A model generated the notes under the pieces. It saw nothing but the letters and a program-made list of their open reading frames with translations. It was not told the origin of the DNA and ran no database searches. Shown here piece after piece: positions 1-12,632 of a stretch of 64,000 nucleotides of DNA. The stretch lies in assembly GCF_049331405.1 (NCBI RefSeq), contig NZ_CP186274.1, positions 8,680,001-8,744,000 on the forward strand, in the 5' to 3' direction. How positions within the stretch are numbered: position 1 is the first letter of the stretch; the number at the start of each line of letters is the position of its first letter. The stretch is from PoT sp049331405. GTDB taxonomy: Bacteria; Planctomycetota; Planctomycetia; Isosphaerales; Isosphaeraceae. Both the position numbers and the translations under genes were made by a program.

Positions 1-380
1 TTCGTCTTGAGGTCGAAGAGGTGGATCGAGCCTGACCGGAACGGATTCGGGAGGTCGATCGACGTCCCCCGCACCATCAGGGCGACGACCACCGTCACAA
101 GCGCGACGACGGAGCCCACCGAGAGGTCGATCCCCCCGGCGATCATGATGATCGTCATGCCCAGGGCCGCGATGCCGACGATGACCGTCTGGACCCCGAT
201 CATCCTCCAGTTATAGACGGTGAGGAACGTGCCGGAATCTCGCGTGAGGAACGCGAACAGGAACGTAATCAAGACGAGCCCGAGGAACGGCCCCAGGGCC
301 GTCAGGATCCATCCCAGCGTCCCCTTGATCGCCGAGCGCCCCGCGGCGGACCCGCTCGCCCCTTGAATCCCATCGCTCAC
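1..380 (-). CDS. Sugar ABC transporter permease, RbsC family (3' part cut by window edge)
   Basis: Inner-membrane permease of a ribose/xylose-type ABC importer; only the N-terminal ~126 residues lie in the window. I read a GTG start at 380 preceded by a GGGGGAG ribosome binding site. The translation shows a first hydrophobic helix (ILTALGPFLGLVLITFLFAF), then the family hallmark AGGIDLSVGS around residue 80, followed by another hydrophobic stretch. It is the third gene of the minus-strand operon binding protein-ATPase-permease and starts 110 bases after the ATPase stop. Family membership is clear from the GIDLSVGS signature; the sugar cannot be told from sequence. Confidence 0.9.
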   Translation of the reverse strand, partial: MSDGIQGASGSAAGRSAIKGTLGWILTALGPFLGLVLITFLFAFLTRDSGTFLTVYNWRMIGVQTVIVGIAALGMTIIMIAGGIDLSVGSVVALVTVVVALMVRGTSIDLPNPFRSGSIHLFDLKT

Positions 381-490
381 GATGCGCTCCCCCGGAAAAA
401 CGCGGCGCGGTCCGTGTTCTCACCCGATCCGGCAGCCTGGCGATTACATCTCTAGAGTAAGATCCGCCACATTTCGAGCGTAAGCCAACC

Positions 491-1975
491 CTATCCGCTC
501 GTGGCAACTTCCATCACCGTATGCTCGGTCCACTCCCCGACGGGCTTGCATTCGCGGAGTCTCCCGCGACTCATCACGGCGATCCGGTCGCAGATCCCGA
601 AAAGCTCGGGAAGATACGAACTGACGATCAGCACGGCCTTCCCCTCGGCGGCCAGCTCCCCGATCAGTTGATAGATCTCCGCCTTCGAACCGATATCGAT
701 GCCCCGCGTCGGCTCATCGAGCAGGAAGACGTCCGCCTGCTGATGTAAGAGCCTGGCGATGGCGACCTTCTGCTGATTCCCGCCCGAAAGCTCCCCGACC
801 GCCTGCCCCGGCCCCTGACATTTCACCCGCAGGCGAGCGACCCAACGCTCCACATCTTTGCGCCGACTCCTCAGGTTCAGGATCCCCAGGGACGCATGGC
901 GTTTGAGCGCGGAGTACGTCAGGTTATCCTCGATGGAGCGTCGCAAGGCGAGCCCCTCGCTCTTGCGATCTTCGCTGAGGAACCCCAGCCCCTGATGAAT
1001 CCGGCGCTTCGGCGTCGCCCGCCGCTCGACCTCTCCCTTGATCCGGATCTCGCCCCGCCTCACCGGATCGAGAGCGAAGATCCGCCGCAGCATCTCCGTG
1101 CGCCCCGCTCCGATGAGCCCGGATATGCCGAGGATCTCACCTTTATGGAGGGTCAGCGAGGATCCCGGCCGACCGTCCGCCAGGATCTCACTCAACTCAA
1201 GGACGGGCCCGCTACGCTCGTGCGGGATCTTGGGGAAGAGTTCGGTCAAATCACGCCCGACCATCTCGGCGATGATCTTCGAAAGCGGCGTCCCCTGGAT
1301 CGGACCCGACGAGACGAGGCGGCCGTCGCGGAGCACCGAATAGGTCCGGGCCACCTGCCGGACTTCCTCAAGGAAGTGGCTGATGTACACGACCGCCAAA
1401 CCACTCGCCCGCAACTTCTCGATCACGACGAAGAGCCGCTTGGCGTCCTGCTCGGTGAGCGAGCTCGTCGGTTCGTCGAACACGATGACCCGCGCATCAG
1501 CCACGAGGGCCCGTGCCACCTCGACGAGTTGTTGGGCCCCGACGCTGAGCTCCGAGACAAGGGCGTTCGGCTTGATATCCGGGTGGTCGAGCAGTTGCAG
1601 AGCCTGGGTGACGAGCCGTCGATGCTCCCCTCGGCGCACGACGCCCGCCGAGGATCGCTCCTGCCCGAGCATGATGTTGGCCTCGACCGTGAGGTGCGGG
1701 GCGAGCGCCAACTCCTGGTAAATCATCGCGACTCCCCTTTGGCGGGCGTCGCGCGGACCTTTGGGAGCGTAAGTGCTCCCGCCCAGGACCATTGAACCGC
1801 TATCCGGCTGATAGGCTCCGCTGAGGATCTTCATCAGCGTGCTCTTGCCCGCGCCGTTCTCGCCGATCAGGGCGTGGACTTCTCCCGGCGCGAGCGAGAG
1901 CGAGACGTCGGTCAGGGCCTTGCTGGCACCGAAGGCCTTCGACACCGACTGCATCTCGAGCAGCGGGCCGCTCAC
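491..1975 (-). CDS. Sugar ABC transporter ATP-binding protein, RbsA/XylG/MglA type
   Basis: Duplicated ABC ATPase of 494 residues that powers carbohydrate import; normal length for RbsA. The first half carries an intact Walker A (GENGAGKST, residues 38-46), the signature LSVGAQQ and the Walker B region VIVFDEPTSSL. The second half has the usual degenerate Walker A (LIGAGRTE) with an intact LSGGNQQK signature and VFLLDEPTRGID, the asymmetry expected of this family. It starts with GTG overlapping the stop of the upstream binding-protein gene by four bases (GTGA), so the two are translationally coupled. The substrate is unknown; a pentose or hexose is likely by family. Confidence 0.95.
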   Translation of the reverse strand: MSGPLLEMQSVSKAFGASKALTDVSLSLAPGEVHALIGENGAGKSTLMKILSGAYQPDSGSMVLGGSTYAPKGPRDARQRGVAMIYQELALAPHLTVEANIMLGQERSSAGVVRRGEHRRLVTQALQLLDHPDIKPNALVSELSVGAQQLVEVARALVADARVIVFDEPTSSLTEQDAKRLFVVIEKLRASGLAVVYISHFLEEVRQVARTYSVLRDGRLVSSGPIQGTPLSKIIAEMVGRDLTELFPKIPHERSGPVLELSEILADGRPGSSLTLHKGEILGISGLIGAGRTEMLRRIFALDPVRRGEIRIKGEVERRATPKRRIHQGLGFLSEDRKSEGLALRRSIEDNLTYSALKRHASLGILNLRSRRKDVERWVARLRVKCQGPGQAVGELSGGNQQKVAIARLLHQQADVFLLDEPTRGIDIGSKAEIYQLIGELAAEGKAVLIVSSYLPELFGICDRIAVMSRGRLRECKPVGEWTEHTVMEVATSG

Positions 1976-3033
1976 GGCTTGGAGGCCAGCATCCCGGCCC
2001 CCTCGAGCGCACGCAGCATCCCCAGTGTGCTGGATTCATTCGGGCAGAAGATCCCGTCGACCTGGCCTCGGAACCGGGTGACGAGGCTCTGCGCCTTCTG
2101 CTGGGCCGAGTCCGAGGTGGCGCCAGCATATTCCGTATCCGAGAGATACGTGATCTTGGGGAACTCCGCCTTCATCGTGTCCGTGAATCCCTTCTCGCGC
2201 TGCTCCGTGCTCTCGGATCCGACGGCATAGCGAAGGAGGATGATCTTGCCCTCGCCCTTGAGGATCTCGCCCAGACGTTTCGCGGCGAGAACTCCGCCGT
2301 GATAGTTGTCGGTCGCGACATAGCTGGCGATCTTCGAGGTCTCGATCCCCGAGTCGATGACCACGACCGCGATCCCCTTGGCCACGGCCTGCTCGACCGG
2401 ACCGACGAGCGCCTTGGAGTCGAGCGGGGCGAGGACGATGCCGTCGACCCCCGTCGCGATGGCGTTCTGCACCAGCTCAATCTGCTGGAGCCGGTCATCT
2501 TCCTTCTGCGGCCCTTGCCAAACGACCTCGACATTGCCCAGGTCGCTCGCAGCCTTGAGGGCTCCCGCGTGGATGGTCTTCCAGAACTCGTGGGTCGTTC
2601 CCTTGGGGATGACGATCACGCGCCACTTCTTCGTCTTCGTGCCGGAGAGATTCCCTTCCGTCCGATTGTCGGCCTTCGGAGGGTTGATGAGGGGCTCGAT
2701 CTCGGGCGACGTGAGGTTCTCGGGCGTGACGAGCGTCTCGCCGGTCGAGACCTTCGCGGCGACCTCCTTCTTCTCGAGGTAAGCCACGAGGTTCTTCACC
2801 GAGGTCTCGCCCATGCGCATCGGGTTCTGGACGACGACCCCCTGGAGTCGCCTTTGTCGCATCGCATGAACGAGAGGCTCGCTCGCGTCGAACCCGACGA
2901 GCTGGACCTTCTTGCTCCCGGACGCACTCGGGGCCGAGCCCGGCTTGCCGCCGCCGTCCCCGGCGTCGCCGCAGCCCTGGGAAAACACCAATAGGAGACC
3001 GAGGATCCCGCACCCGGTGCATCGGGAGATCAT
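1972..3033 (-). CDS. Circularly permuted RbsB-type sugar-binding lipoprotein
   Basis: Periplasmic binding protein of the ABC importer encoded just downstream, 353 residues. Residues 1-21 are a lipoprotein signal ending in FSQGC (Cys21). After a Gly/Ser linker, residues 41-120 look like the carboxyl end of an RbsB protein (VGFDASEPL, VVVQNPMRMG, STGETLVTPEN, EIEPLINPP). Residues 136-353 then look like its amino-terminal part (RVIVIPKGTTHEFW, GIVLAPLDSKALV, VVVIDSG, VATDNYHGG, GIFCPNESSTLGMLRAL) and end at SKP, exactly where the VGFDASE segment normally follows. All parts of the fold are present, but in permuted order. The ATG at 3033 has GGAG eight bases upstream. The linker 121-135 joins the original C and N ends. 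Family and operon role are secure; that the permutation is functional is inference. Confidence 0.9.
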   Translation of the reverse strand: MISRCTGCGILGLLLVFSQGCGDAGDGGGKPGSAPSASGSKKVQLVGFDASEPLVHAMRQRRLQGVVVQNPMRMGETSVKNLVAYLEKKEVAAKVSTGETLVTPENLTSPEIEPLINPPKADNRTEGNLSGTKTKKWRVIVIPKGTTHEFWKTIHAGALKAASDLGNVEVVWQGPQKEDDRLQQIELVQNAIATGVDGIVLAPLDSKALVGPVEQAVAKGIAVVVIDSGIETSKIASYVATDNYHGGVLAAKRLGEILKGEGKIILLRYAVGSESTEQREKGFTDTMKAEFPKITYLSDTEYAGATSDSAQQKAQSLVTRFRGQVDGIFCPNESSTLGMLRALEGAGMLASKP

Positions 3034-3580
3034 GAAGTCACTCCGACAGATCGCAATTTGGAAGATGGAGTGGGTTCATCCTAAGGGTGCTGCGCAACCA
3101 CCGTCAAGGAGCCAGACTACCCGCCAGGCCCCCGATTTCCGCGGCGAGCTCGTAGCCTCTTCCTACTAACACGATCGTAGCGCACGCGGACATCCGGCAA
3201 TGGTTCCGACCCGCTGCCAAACCGAAGGAATTCGTCAACCTCTCAACCGTGGCGATCCAGCTCGCTCCATCGGTGTAAAGCAAGCCCATCGCATGCGAAC
3301 CTATTATTCAGATCTCATGATGGAACATTTTAGCAAGACATTGAATCAGGAACTCACTACAACTTCTAGCACTCATGCACCCAGCAGGATCTCAGCCAAT
3401 TCGTCAAATCAGGGGATTTTCAAGAGGGAGTCTCAATCCTCCCACAGTGTATTCGAAGGAGAAAGTATCCTCCGCCTATGTAATAAGAGAAGCACGACCT
3501 CGATCCCTCCATCTTGTATGACAGAGGGCATCGAAGCCGTGCTCTATAACATCATCGACTCAACCTGTCGCCGACTCAGC
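3034..3580. other. Intergenic region upstream of the sugar ABC operon
   Basis: About 550 bases without a supportable gene, clearly more AT-rich than its surroundings between 3290 and 3560. It should hold the promoter of the minus-strand ABC operon and the 3' end of the hydrolase transcript. I could not identify a convincing promoter pair, operator or terminator hairpin. Confidence 0.6.
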
Positions 3581-4897
3581 TTACTTGCTGCCGGTCTGTC
3601 GGACCTGTGTCGAGAGGTGGTAATGGAGGCCCTCGATCTCGAATTCGAGGTCACCGAGGATCGCGATGAAACCGGACTCGGGGCGATCGACCTCGGCAAC
3701 ACCCTTGGTGTCGCTCAGGCTGATCGGCGTCGGATTCCACTTCGCCTGGCGGAAATCACGCGTGTCCGACTTCGCCACCCACAGCTTGGCCGAGAGGGCA
3801 GGGGGGTTGGACTCGATCGCGAGCTTGAGTTTGCTCCCTTCATCGGAGTGCTGCCACTTCATGTCAGGAAGGTTGCGGTTGTTGACGGCGTGACGGAGCA
3901 GCGCCCCAACTCCACTCAAGGCGTAGTCGCGGTTCTGGTCGAGCCCGTGCCCGGCGTTCGGCAAATAGACCACCGACTTCGGCCCTTCCAATTCATCCCA
4001 ATAGATGTTGAGGGCGTCCACGGTCCAGTACGGGTCATTCGTGCCGTTAATGAGCAACTTGGGGAGCTTCAGCTTGCTCTTGTAATTGTAGGGGTCGACC
4101 ATCTTCCAGAGGCGATCGCCTTCGGGCTTGTCGAAGATGTCGCTCAGTCCTCGCTTGGTGTAATCGTCGATCTCCTCGCTCGGCTTGCCCCAGACTTCGA
4201 GGTAATGCTTGCGCTGGGCAGGGAAGTTGAGAGTGTCGATGACCATCGGGGCGATGGCGATGACGCGGGGATCGTGCGCCCCGGTCAGCCAGGTGGTCCA
4301 GCCTCGCTTCGAGGCCCCCGTCACCACGAATCGCGACGGGACGGGCTTGCCTTTCTCCTTCGTCCAGGCCTGCAGAGCATCCATGGCCTTCACCGCACTC
4401 TTGACCATGGGGAAGAGGAGGGGCCAGCTCGCATCCTTCGTCTCCAGATAACGGACGAAGGTCTCGGCGATCAAGGCGTCCTCAACCTTGTCCCCTAAGA
4501 GAGGTTGATTGGGGACCTGCGGCAGGACGGCGACCCTCGCTCCCGTCGCGCGAGCCAGCGTAAAGCCGAGGACATCATCCTTCGGGTCGCGCTGCGCGAA
4601 TGGCTTGCTGTTGTAGCTGCCGCCCACTATGAAGAGGAGCATGACGTCGGGGTATTTCACGTCTGCCGTCTCATAGACGCGCACACCGTGCTCCCAACGG
4701 ATGCCGTGCCAGGTCTGGGACACGAGGGGCAGGGAGACGACCGTCCCGAGCTCGGTCTTCTGAACCCCGTCCTCTTTCCAGGCGAACGTGGGATCTTCAC
4801 GTCGCAAATAGTCTTCGATCTGGCTCCCAACACTCATGCGACCATTCGCGAGCGCCAAGCAGGCCAACACGGCGAAGACCCAACGTCGACGATTCAT
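3581..4897 (-). CDS. PhoPQ-activated pathogenicity-related (PqaA-type) secreted hydrolase
   Basis: Protein of 438 residues in the PhoPQ-related alpha/beta-hydrolase family. An N-terminal hydrophobic segment (residues 6-18) suggests export. The nucleophile motif is GASKRGW with Ser196; a candidate acid lies in NGTNDPYWTVD and the histidine in AGHGLDQN. The region VMLLFIVGGSYN resembles the first strand of the hydrolase core in this family. I chose the ATG at 4897 because AGGAG lies eight bases upstream; an in-frame TTG two codons earlier is less likely. It is a single gene, with a long gap to the rRNA operon on its 5' side. The substrate is unknown; the name comes from Salmonella PqaA and does not imply virulence here. 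Confidence 0.85.
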   Translation of the reverse strand: MNRRRWVFAVLACLALANGRMSVGSQIEDYLRREDPTFAWKEDGVQKTELGTVVSLPLVSQTWHGIRWEHGVRVYETADVKYPDVMLLFIVGGSYNSKPFAQRDPKDDVLGFTLARATGARVAVLPQVPNQPLLGDKVEDALIAETFVRYLETKDASWPLLFPMVKSAVKAMDALQAWTKEKGKPVPSRFVVTGASKRGWTTWLTGAHDPRVIAIAPMVIDTLNFPAQRKHYLEVWGKPSEEIDDYTKRGLSDIFDKPEGDRLWKMVDPYNYKSKLKLPKLLINGTNDPYWTVDALNIYWDELEGPKSVVYLPNAGHGLDQNRDYALSGVGALLRHAVNNRNLPDMKWQHSDEGSKLKLAIESNPPALSAKLWVAKSDTRDFRQAKWNPTPISLSDTKGVAEVDRPESGFIAILGDLEFEIEGLHYHLSTQVRQTGSK

Positions 4898-5370
4898 GCG
4901 CAAAGCTCCTGTGACTCATCGAGGGGACAACCCGTGGACCTTCATCGATCCGACCGGGATAAGCCCCGAAGGCAGCTTCATCGATACATCCCGACCCAGG
5001 CTGATTCCAGGCACCGTTGCCCGGCCCTCGGAGAATGCAAGCACGGAAGACCAAACTCCCCCCGGACAAGCGATACCCGCCCATGAGAGATTTCGGCAAC
5101 TCCGACACGCTTTCGTCCCACTCGAGAGGCTGCCGATCATACACGAGCCGGAACGCGGAACCATGAGTGCATCGTGACTGTCCCGAGTGGCTTCGACGAA
5201 GGCCTCCTCTCATAACCCATGACGGGTGGCTCACCCCAGGCGGGGCAGGGGAGGGGCTCCTACCGGCAAACGAGCGTTTTCATGCCGGAAGGATGGGGCA
5301 GGGGAGGACCTGAACCAGGAGGGGGGCGCGGGTCTCTTAATAGATTCCGAGTAAAATCCCCGGTAGGTTA

Positions 5371-5398
5371 TTGACCCCGGACGGTTTCCCGATACTAT
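5371..5398 (+). promoter_or_regulatory. Probable sigma70-type promoter of the rRNA operon
   Basis: TTGACC at 5371-5376 and TACTAT at 5393-5398 are separated by 16 bases, close to the vegetative consensus. The preceding 5338-5360 is AT-richer (TTAATAGATT, GTAAAAT) and could act as an UP element. Placed about 400 bases ahead of mature 16S and upstream of the boxA element. Predicted from sequence only. Confidence 0.6.
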
Positions 5399-5558
5399 TA
5401 CCCCTGTCGCCTGTGACAACACGGGTGACGACGACCGGCCGACAGGACGGTAACGGACAACCGATACTGAACTGTGGGTCGCGTATCCCTGCGTTGGTGT
5501 TCGGCCGGAATGACTCGCCCCAAGAGGCAAGTCGCTCCGGCCGCTGACATCGTCGGGG

Positions 5559-5575
5559 GCTCTCTTTGACAATTC
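5559..5575 (+). promoter_or_regulatory. rrn leader boxA antitermination element
   Basis: GCTCTCTTTGACAATTC closely resembles the E. coli rrn boxA (GCTCTTTAACAATT), where NusB/NusE bind to make transcription termination-resistant. A second copy with the same core (TTGACAATTCGGT) occurs in the 16S-23S spacer, which is the expected arrangement. Confidence 0.7.
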
Positions 5576-5798
5576 GGTCGATCGTGGTGGATCGTTGTGG
5601 ACCCTCGAGGGAAGCCGGCGTGAAGCTGTCGGGGTCGTCCCCTCCCGGTTGGGGAGGAAGACGGCAGGGACGGCAGCACCAACCGGCATACGATTCCGGG
5701 ATGCAAATCCCAATGAGGATCGTCTGCGACCAGTCAGTTATTTCCTCGACCCGAAGGGAGAGGATCGAGACGCCATCTTCGGATGGTGAATCGGACCA

Positions 5799-7308
<1,510 letters not shown>

Positions 7309-7879
7309 TAAGGATTTCCTTGGAAAATCTCGGCCCGAGACCGGGCCAAAGCGGTGCGAGCTCTCTCGCGTCGTCCGGTCGGAAAGGCCGCATCGGCACC
7401 GTCCCTAGTTCTCGACGCTTGACGCCGGCTTCCCACGCGGGTCCGATAACGAAGACACCACGACCGATCGACTGTCTCAGATGAAAATCTGATGGGGTGA
7501 CGGTGGGATGAGCGATCATCCCACCTCTACTCTATCTCGATGTTTGATGCTCCGCTGGGTGTGGGGCGGTGCTGTCATCCGACAGCTTCGCCCCCTGGCC
7601 AGCGGCCAGGTAGGCCCCGGGTTGCCGGGCGCCGATCGCTCCTTGACAATTCGGTGATTTGGTCACGCAAGAATACCGTAGCAATGGTAGTGGCATACCA
7701 AGTATCTCCACAACAGTGGAACCCTTACGGATCGCGGGCCTGAGACGCCGAGAGGCGGACAGGGCCCGCAAGTATCGTTACACGGTGGTGAAGCCGCGTC
7801 GCGAGACGCCGACTCACCAAGCGGGAACGTGACCCATGCCGGATCGACTGTCGCACCCGTGCGGCGGCCGGATCGGCGT
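7309..7879 (+). other. 16S-23S internal transcribed spacer, no tRNA gene
   Basis: About 570 bases. I looked for tRNA-Ile and tRNA-Ala and found neither a T-loop GTTCGA with flanking stems nor an acceptor stem. Recognisable elements are a perfect 10-bp hairpin with GCGA loop at 7502-7525, a two-part hairpin at 7563-7594 (GGGGCG...GCTGTC ATCC GACAGC...CGCCCC), a second boxA at 7638-7652, and at its end the 5' arm of the pre-23S processing stem. Confidence 0.85.
7638..7652 (+). promoter_or_regulatory. Spacer boxA antitermination element
   Basis: GCTCCTTGACAATTC shares the core TTGACAATTCGGT with the leader boxA at 5559-5575. Spacer boxA copies ahead of 23S are known from other bacterial rrn operons. 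Confidence 0.65.

Positions 7880-7887
<8 letters not shown>
7863..7887 (+). other. 5' arm of the pre-23S processing stem
   Basis: Bases 7863-7887 pair with 10670-10694 over 25 positions with only two mismatches (GGCGG.CGGATCGG.GTGGTCAAGC). Such long stems flanking 23S are the normal RNase III substrate; the inner part forms helix 1 of mature 23S. Confidence 0.8.
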
Positions 7888-10669
<2,782 letters not shown>

Positions 10670-10677
<8 letters not shown>

Positions 10678-10694
10678 ACCCCGATCCGTCCGCC
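10670..10694 (+). other. 3' arm of the pre-23S processing stem
   Basis: Reverse complement of 7863-7887 with two mismatches; brings the ends of pre-23S together for endonucleolytic processing. The rest of the ~220-base 23S-5S spacer (10695-10897) shows no tRNA. Confidence 0.8.
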
Positions 10695-10897
10695 TCCCCC
10701 GGCTTCGCATGAAGCCGATGGCGAAGGATGAGATCCGAGGTGTGGTTCACATATCACCCGGACCATGTGACGATCCGATCCCACGGGATCTGCTGTCGTC
10801 GAGGTCCTCGGGTGTGCCTGCCAGCCGCGGTCCATTCGACGCGTGACCCGATCCACCGAAGTCGCGTCCGCCGGGCCTCAACGCACGGCGGACGAAT

Positions 10898-11008
10898 TTC
10901 CGGCGACCATACTGACGGGGTCCCACCCGTTCCCATCCCGAACACGGCCGTTAAGCCCGTCAGGCCCATGATAGTGCCCTTAGCGCGAAAGTCGGTCATC
11001 GCCGGAAT
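10898..11008 (+). rRNA. rrf: 5S ribosomal RNA
   Basis: About 110 bases. The terminal stem is TTCCGGCGA (10898-10906) with TCGCCGGAA (10999-11007). The internal signature CCCATCCCGAACACGGCCGTTAAG is typical of bacterial 5S loop B/C. It lies 220 bases after 23S and directly before a strong terminator. Confidence 0.95.
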
Positions 11009-11013
11009 CCCAC

Positions 11014-11058
11014 AAGCCGCCCCGGTCACCCCAAAGGTGACCCGGGGCGGCTTTTTTT
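11014..11058 (+). terminator. Rho-independent terminator of the rRNA operon
   Basis: GC-rich hairpin (AAGCCGCCCCGGTCACC / GGTGACCCGGGGCGGC, one bulged base) followed directly by seven T residues at 11052-11058. It starts six bases after the 5S gene. Confidence 0.95.
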
Positions 11059-11398
11059 ATTGTCTAGATTTCTCATTTTCGCGACTCGCACATATCTCAA
11101 TTTCTCATTCCTATCACCGCTTTTATCCTGTCGGTACAAATCTTCGCCGCTTGAACGAGTTGGTTTGGCAGGGATACTTAAAGCCTCGCCGGAATGGATG
11201 GGTACGCTTTTTCCCAGGCCCAAGTCCACCAAGTTTAGTCATGACGCAATTATTTGCGTACTACGGTTATGCGAAAGCGTTTGCATCTTCGACGAACCTG
11301 GACTAAGAAAAGGATGGGTTCTTGCCAACCAGCCGATTTTCGGCGAAGTTGAGACCCATCGAACCGCTGAGTGGAACGGGCAGGGGACTCATCCCAAG
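11059..11398 (+). other. Intergenic region between the rRNA terminator and the oxidoreductase gene
   Basis: About 340 bases, more AT-rich than the genes around it up to about 11280. It presumably carries the promoter of the downstream oxidoreductase gene. I saw no convincing promoter pair and no RNA gene. Confidence 0.5.
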
Positions 11399-12367
11399 AT
11401 GAATGCTGAATCGAAGCTGCGTTGGGGTATCCTTGGTTGTGCGCGGATCACTCGTCGCGGGCTGATCCCCGGGATCCGGGCCTCGCACCGCGGTACGCTC
11501 CACGCCCTCGCCAGTCGTAACGCCGACACGGTGGCGGCCTGGACCAAGGAATTCGGGGTCGAAAAGGGCTACTCCAACTACGATGAGGTGCTCTCGGATC
11601 CCGCCGTCGACGCGGTGTACATCCCGCTCCCCAACGAACTTCATCGCGAGTGGGTCTTCAAGGCGGCCGACGCCGGCAAGCACATCCTCTGCGAGAAGCC
11701 CCTGGCCTTGAATGCTGCCGAGGCCCAGCAGATGGTGGATCATTGCAAGGCCAAGGGTGTCGTGCTGATGGAGGCGTTCATGTGGCGCCACCAGGTCCGC
11801 ACGACCTCGCTCCGCCGCCTCGTCGCGGACGGGGCCATCGGCGAACTCCAGGTGATCCGCTCGACCTTCTGCTTCACGATGGAAGGGGACGACTGGCGGC
11901 TCGATCCCAAGCGAGGCGGCGGCGCCCTCTGGGACGTCGGCTGCTATGGGCTGAGCACCGCGCGTCTCTTCGCGGGCTGCGAGCCGACGACCTGCCATGC
12001 TGTCGCCCGTTTCGGGCCTACCGGGGTCGACATGTCGCTCTCAGCCGTGCTCAAGTTCCCGAACGGCGTGCTCGCCGAGTTCGATTGCAGCTTCGAGCAG
12101 CGACTCCTGCATCGCTATTCGCTGATTGGCACCAAGGGGACGATCGCGGTCCCGGACGCCTACCTCCCCCCGGCTCGTCCCATGGCCTATCTGCGGGCCA
12201 AGGACGCCGTCCGCGACCTCATCTTCGACGGCCATAACCAGTACGCGAAGATGGTCGACGCCTTCGCCCAAGCGGTCGACAATAAGGCCCTCCCCGTGCC
12301 CGCCGAGGACGGCCTGGCCCAGATGAAGGTGCTCGACGCCATCATCGCCTCCGCCCGCTCCTCCTGA
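11399..12367 (+). CDS. Gfo/Idh/MocA family NAD(P)-dependent oxidoreductase
   Basis: 322-residue oxidoreductase of the family that oxidises or epimerises sugars and inositols. The N-terminal Rossmann segment is WGILGCARITRRG (residues 9-21, a variant of GxGxxA). The catalytic-lysine motif is LCEKPLAL (Lys100), and the substrate-domain motif is GGALWDVGCYGL. I chose the ATG at 11399 because family homology begins four residues later; the reading frame stays open upstream almost to the rRNA terminator, but those residues do not resemble the family. Monocistronic, with its own terminator downstream. Planctomycetes carry many paralogues, so the substrate cannot be assigned. Confidence 0.92.
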   Translation: MNAESKLRWGILGCARITRRGLIPGIRASHRGTLHALASRNADTVAAWTKEFGVEKGYSNYDEVLSDPAVDAVYIPLPNELHREWVFKAADAGKHILCEKPLALNAAEAQQMVDHCKAKGVVLMEAFMWRHQVRTTSLRRLVADGAIGELQVIRSTFCFTMEGDDWRLDPKRGGGALWDVGCYGLSTARLFAGCEPTTCHAVARFGPTGVDMSLSAVLKFPNGVLAEFDCSFEQRLLHRYSLIGTKGTIAVPDAYLPPARPMAYLRAKDAVRDLIFDGHNQYAKMVDAFAQAVDNKALPVPAEDGLAQMKVLDAIIASARSS

Positions 12368-12400
12368 ACCCCGAGGGTCGAGTTCCAACCCGATCAATGC

Positions 12401-12433
12401 GAAGGGCCGAGTCCAAAAGACTCGGCCCTTTTC
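12401..12433 (+). terminator. Terminator downstream of the Gfo/Idh/MocA gene
   Basis: Perfect inverted repeat AGGGCCGAGTC / GACTCGGCCCT with a CAAAA loop, followed by TTTT at 12430-12433. Confidence 0.85.
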
Positions 12434-12477
12434 GTTTGATCCTGGACCTGGAAGAACTCAGCCATCAGCACCACCAA

Positions 12478-12527
12478 CGAAAAGGTCGAGACCGTCAGCG
12501 GAACATTCCGCGGGCGGTCTCGACCTT
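12478..12527 (-). terminator. Terminator for the EF-hand gene (minus strand)
   Basis: Perfect 13-bp outer stem AAGGTCGAGACCG / CGGTCTCGACCTT (12482-12494 with 12515-12527) plus an inner stem GCGGAA/TTCCGC. Read on the minus strand it ends in CCTTTTCG, about 105 bases after the EF-hand stop codon. Confidence 0.65.
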
Positions 12528-12632
12528 CAATCAGCCAGGCAGGGAGGTCTTGAAGAGCTCCTTAACGGACCTCTCGCCACGCTCCGAGATGGGAAGTCCT
12601 GGCTGACCCCTCATTAAGGTCTCACGAGGACC

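Noticed and set aside
7309..7879. tRNA-Ile or tRNA-Ala in the 16S-23S spacer
   Set aside because: No T-loop with flanking stems and no acceptor stem could be found; the hairpins present do not fold as tRNA.
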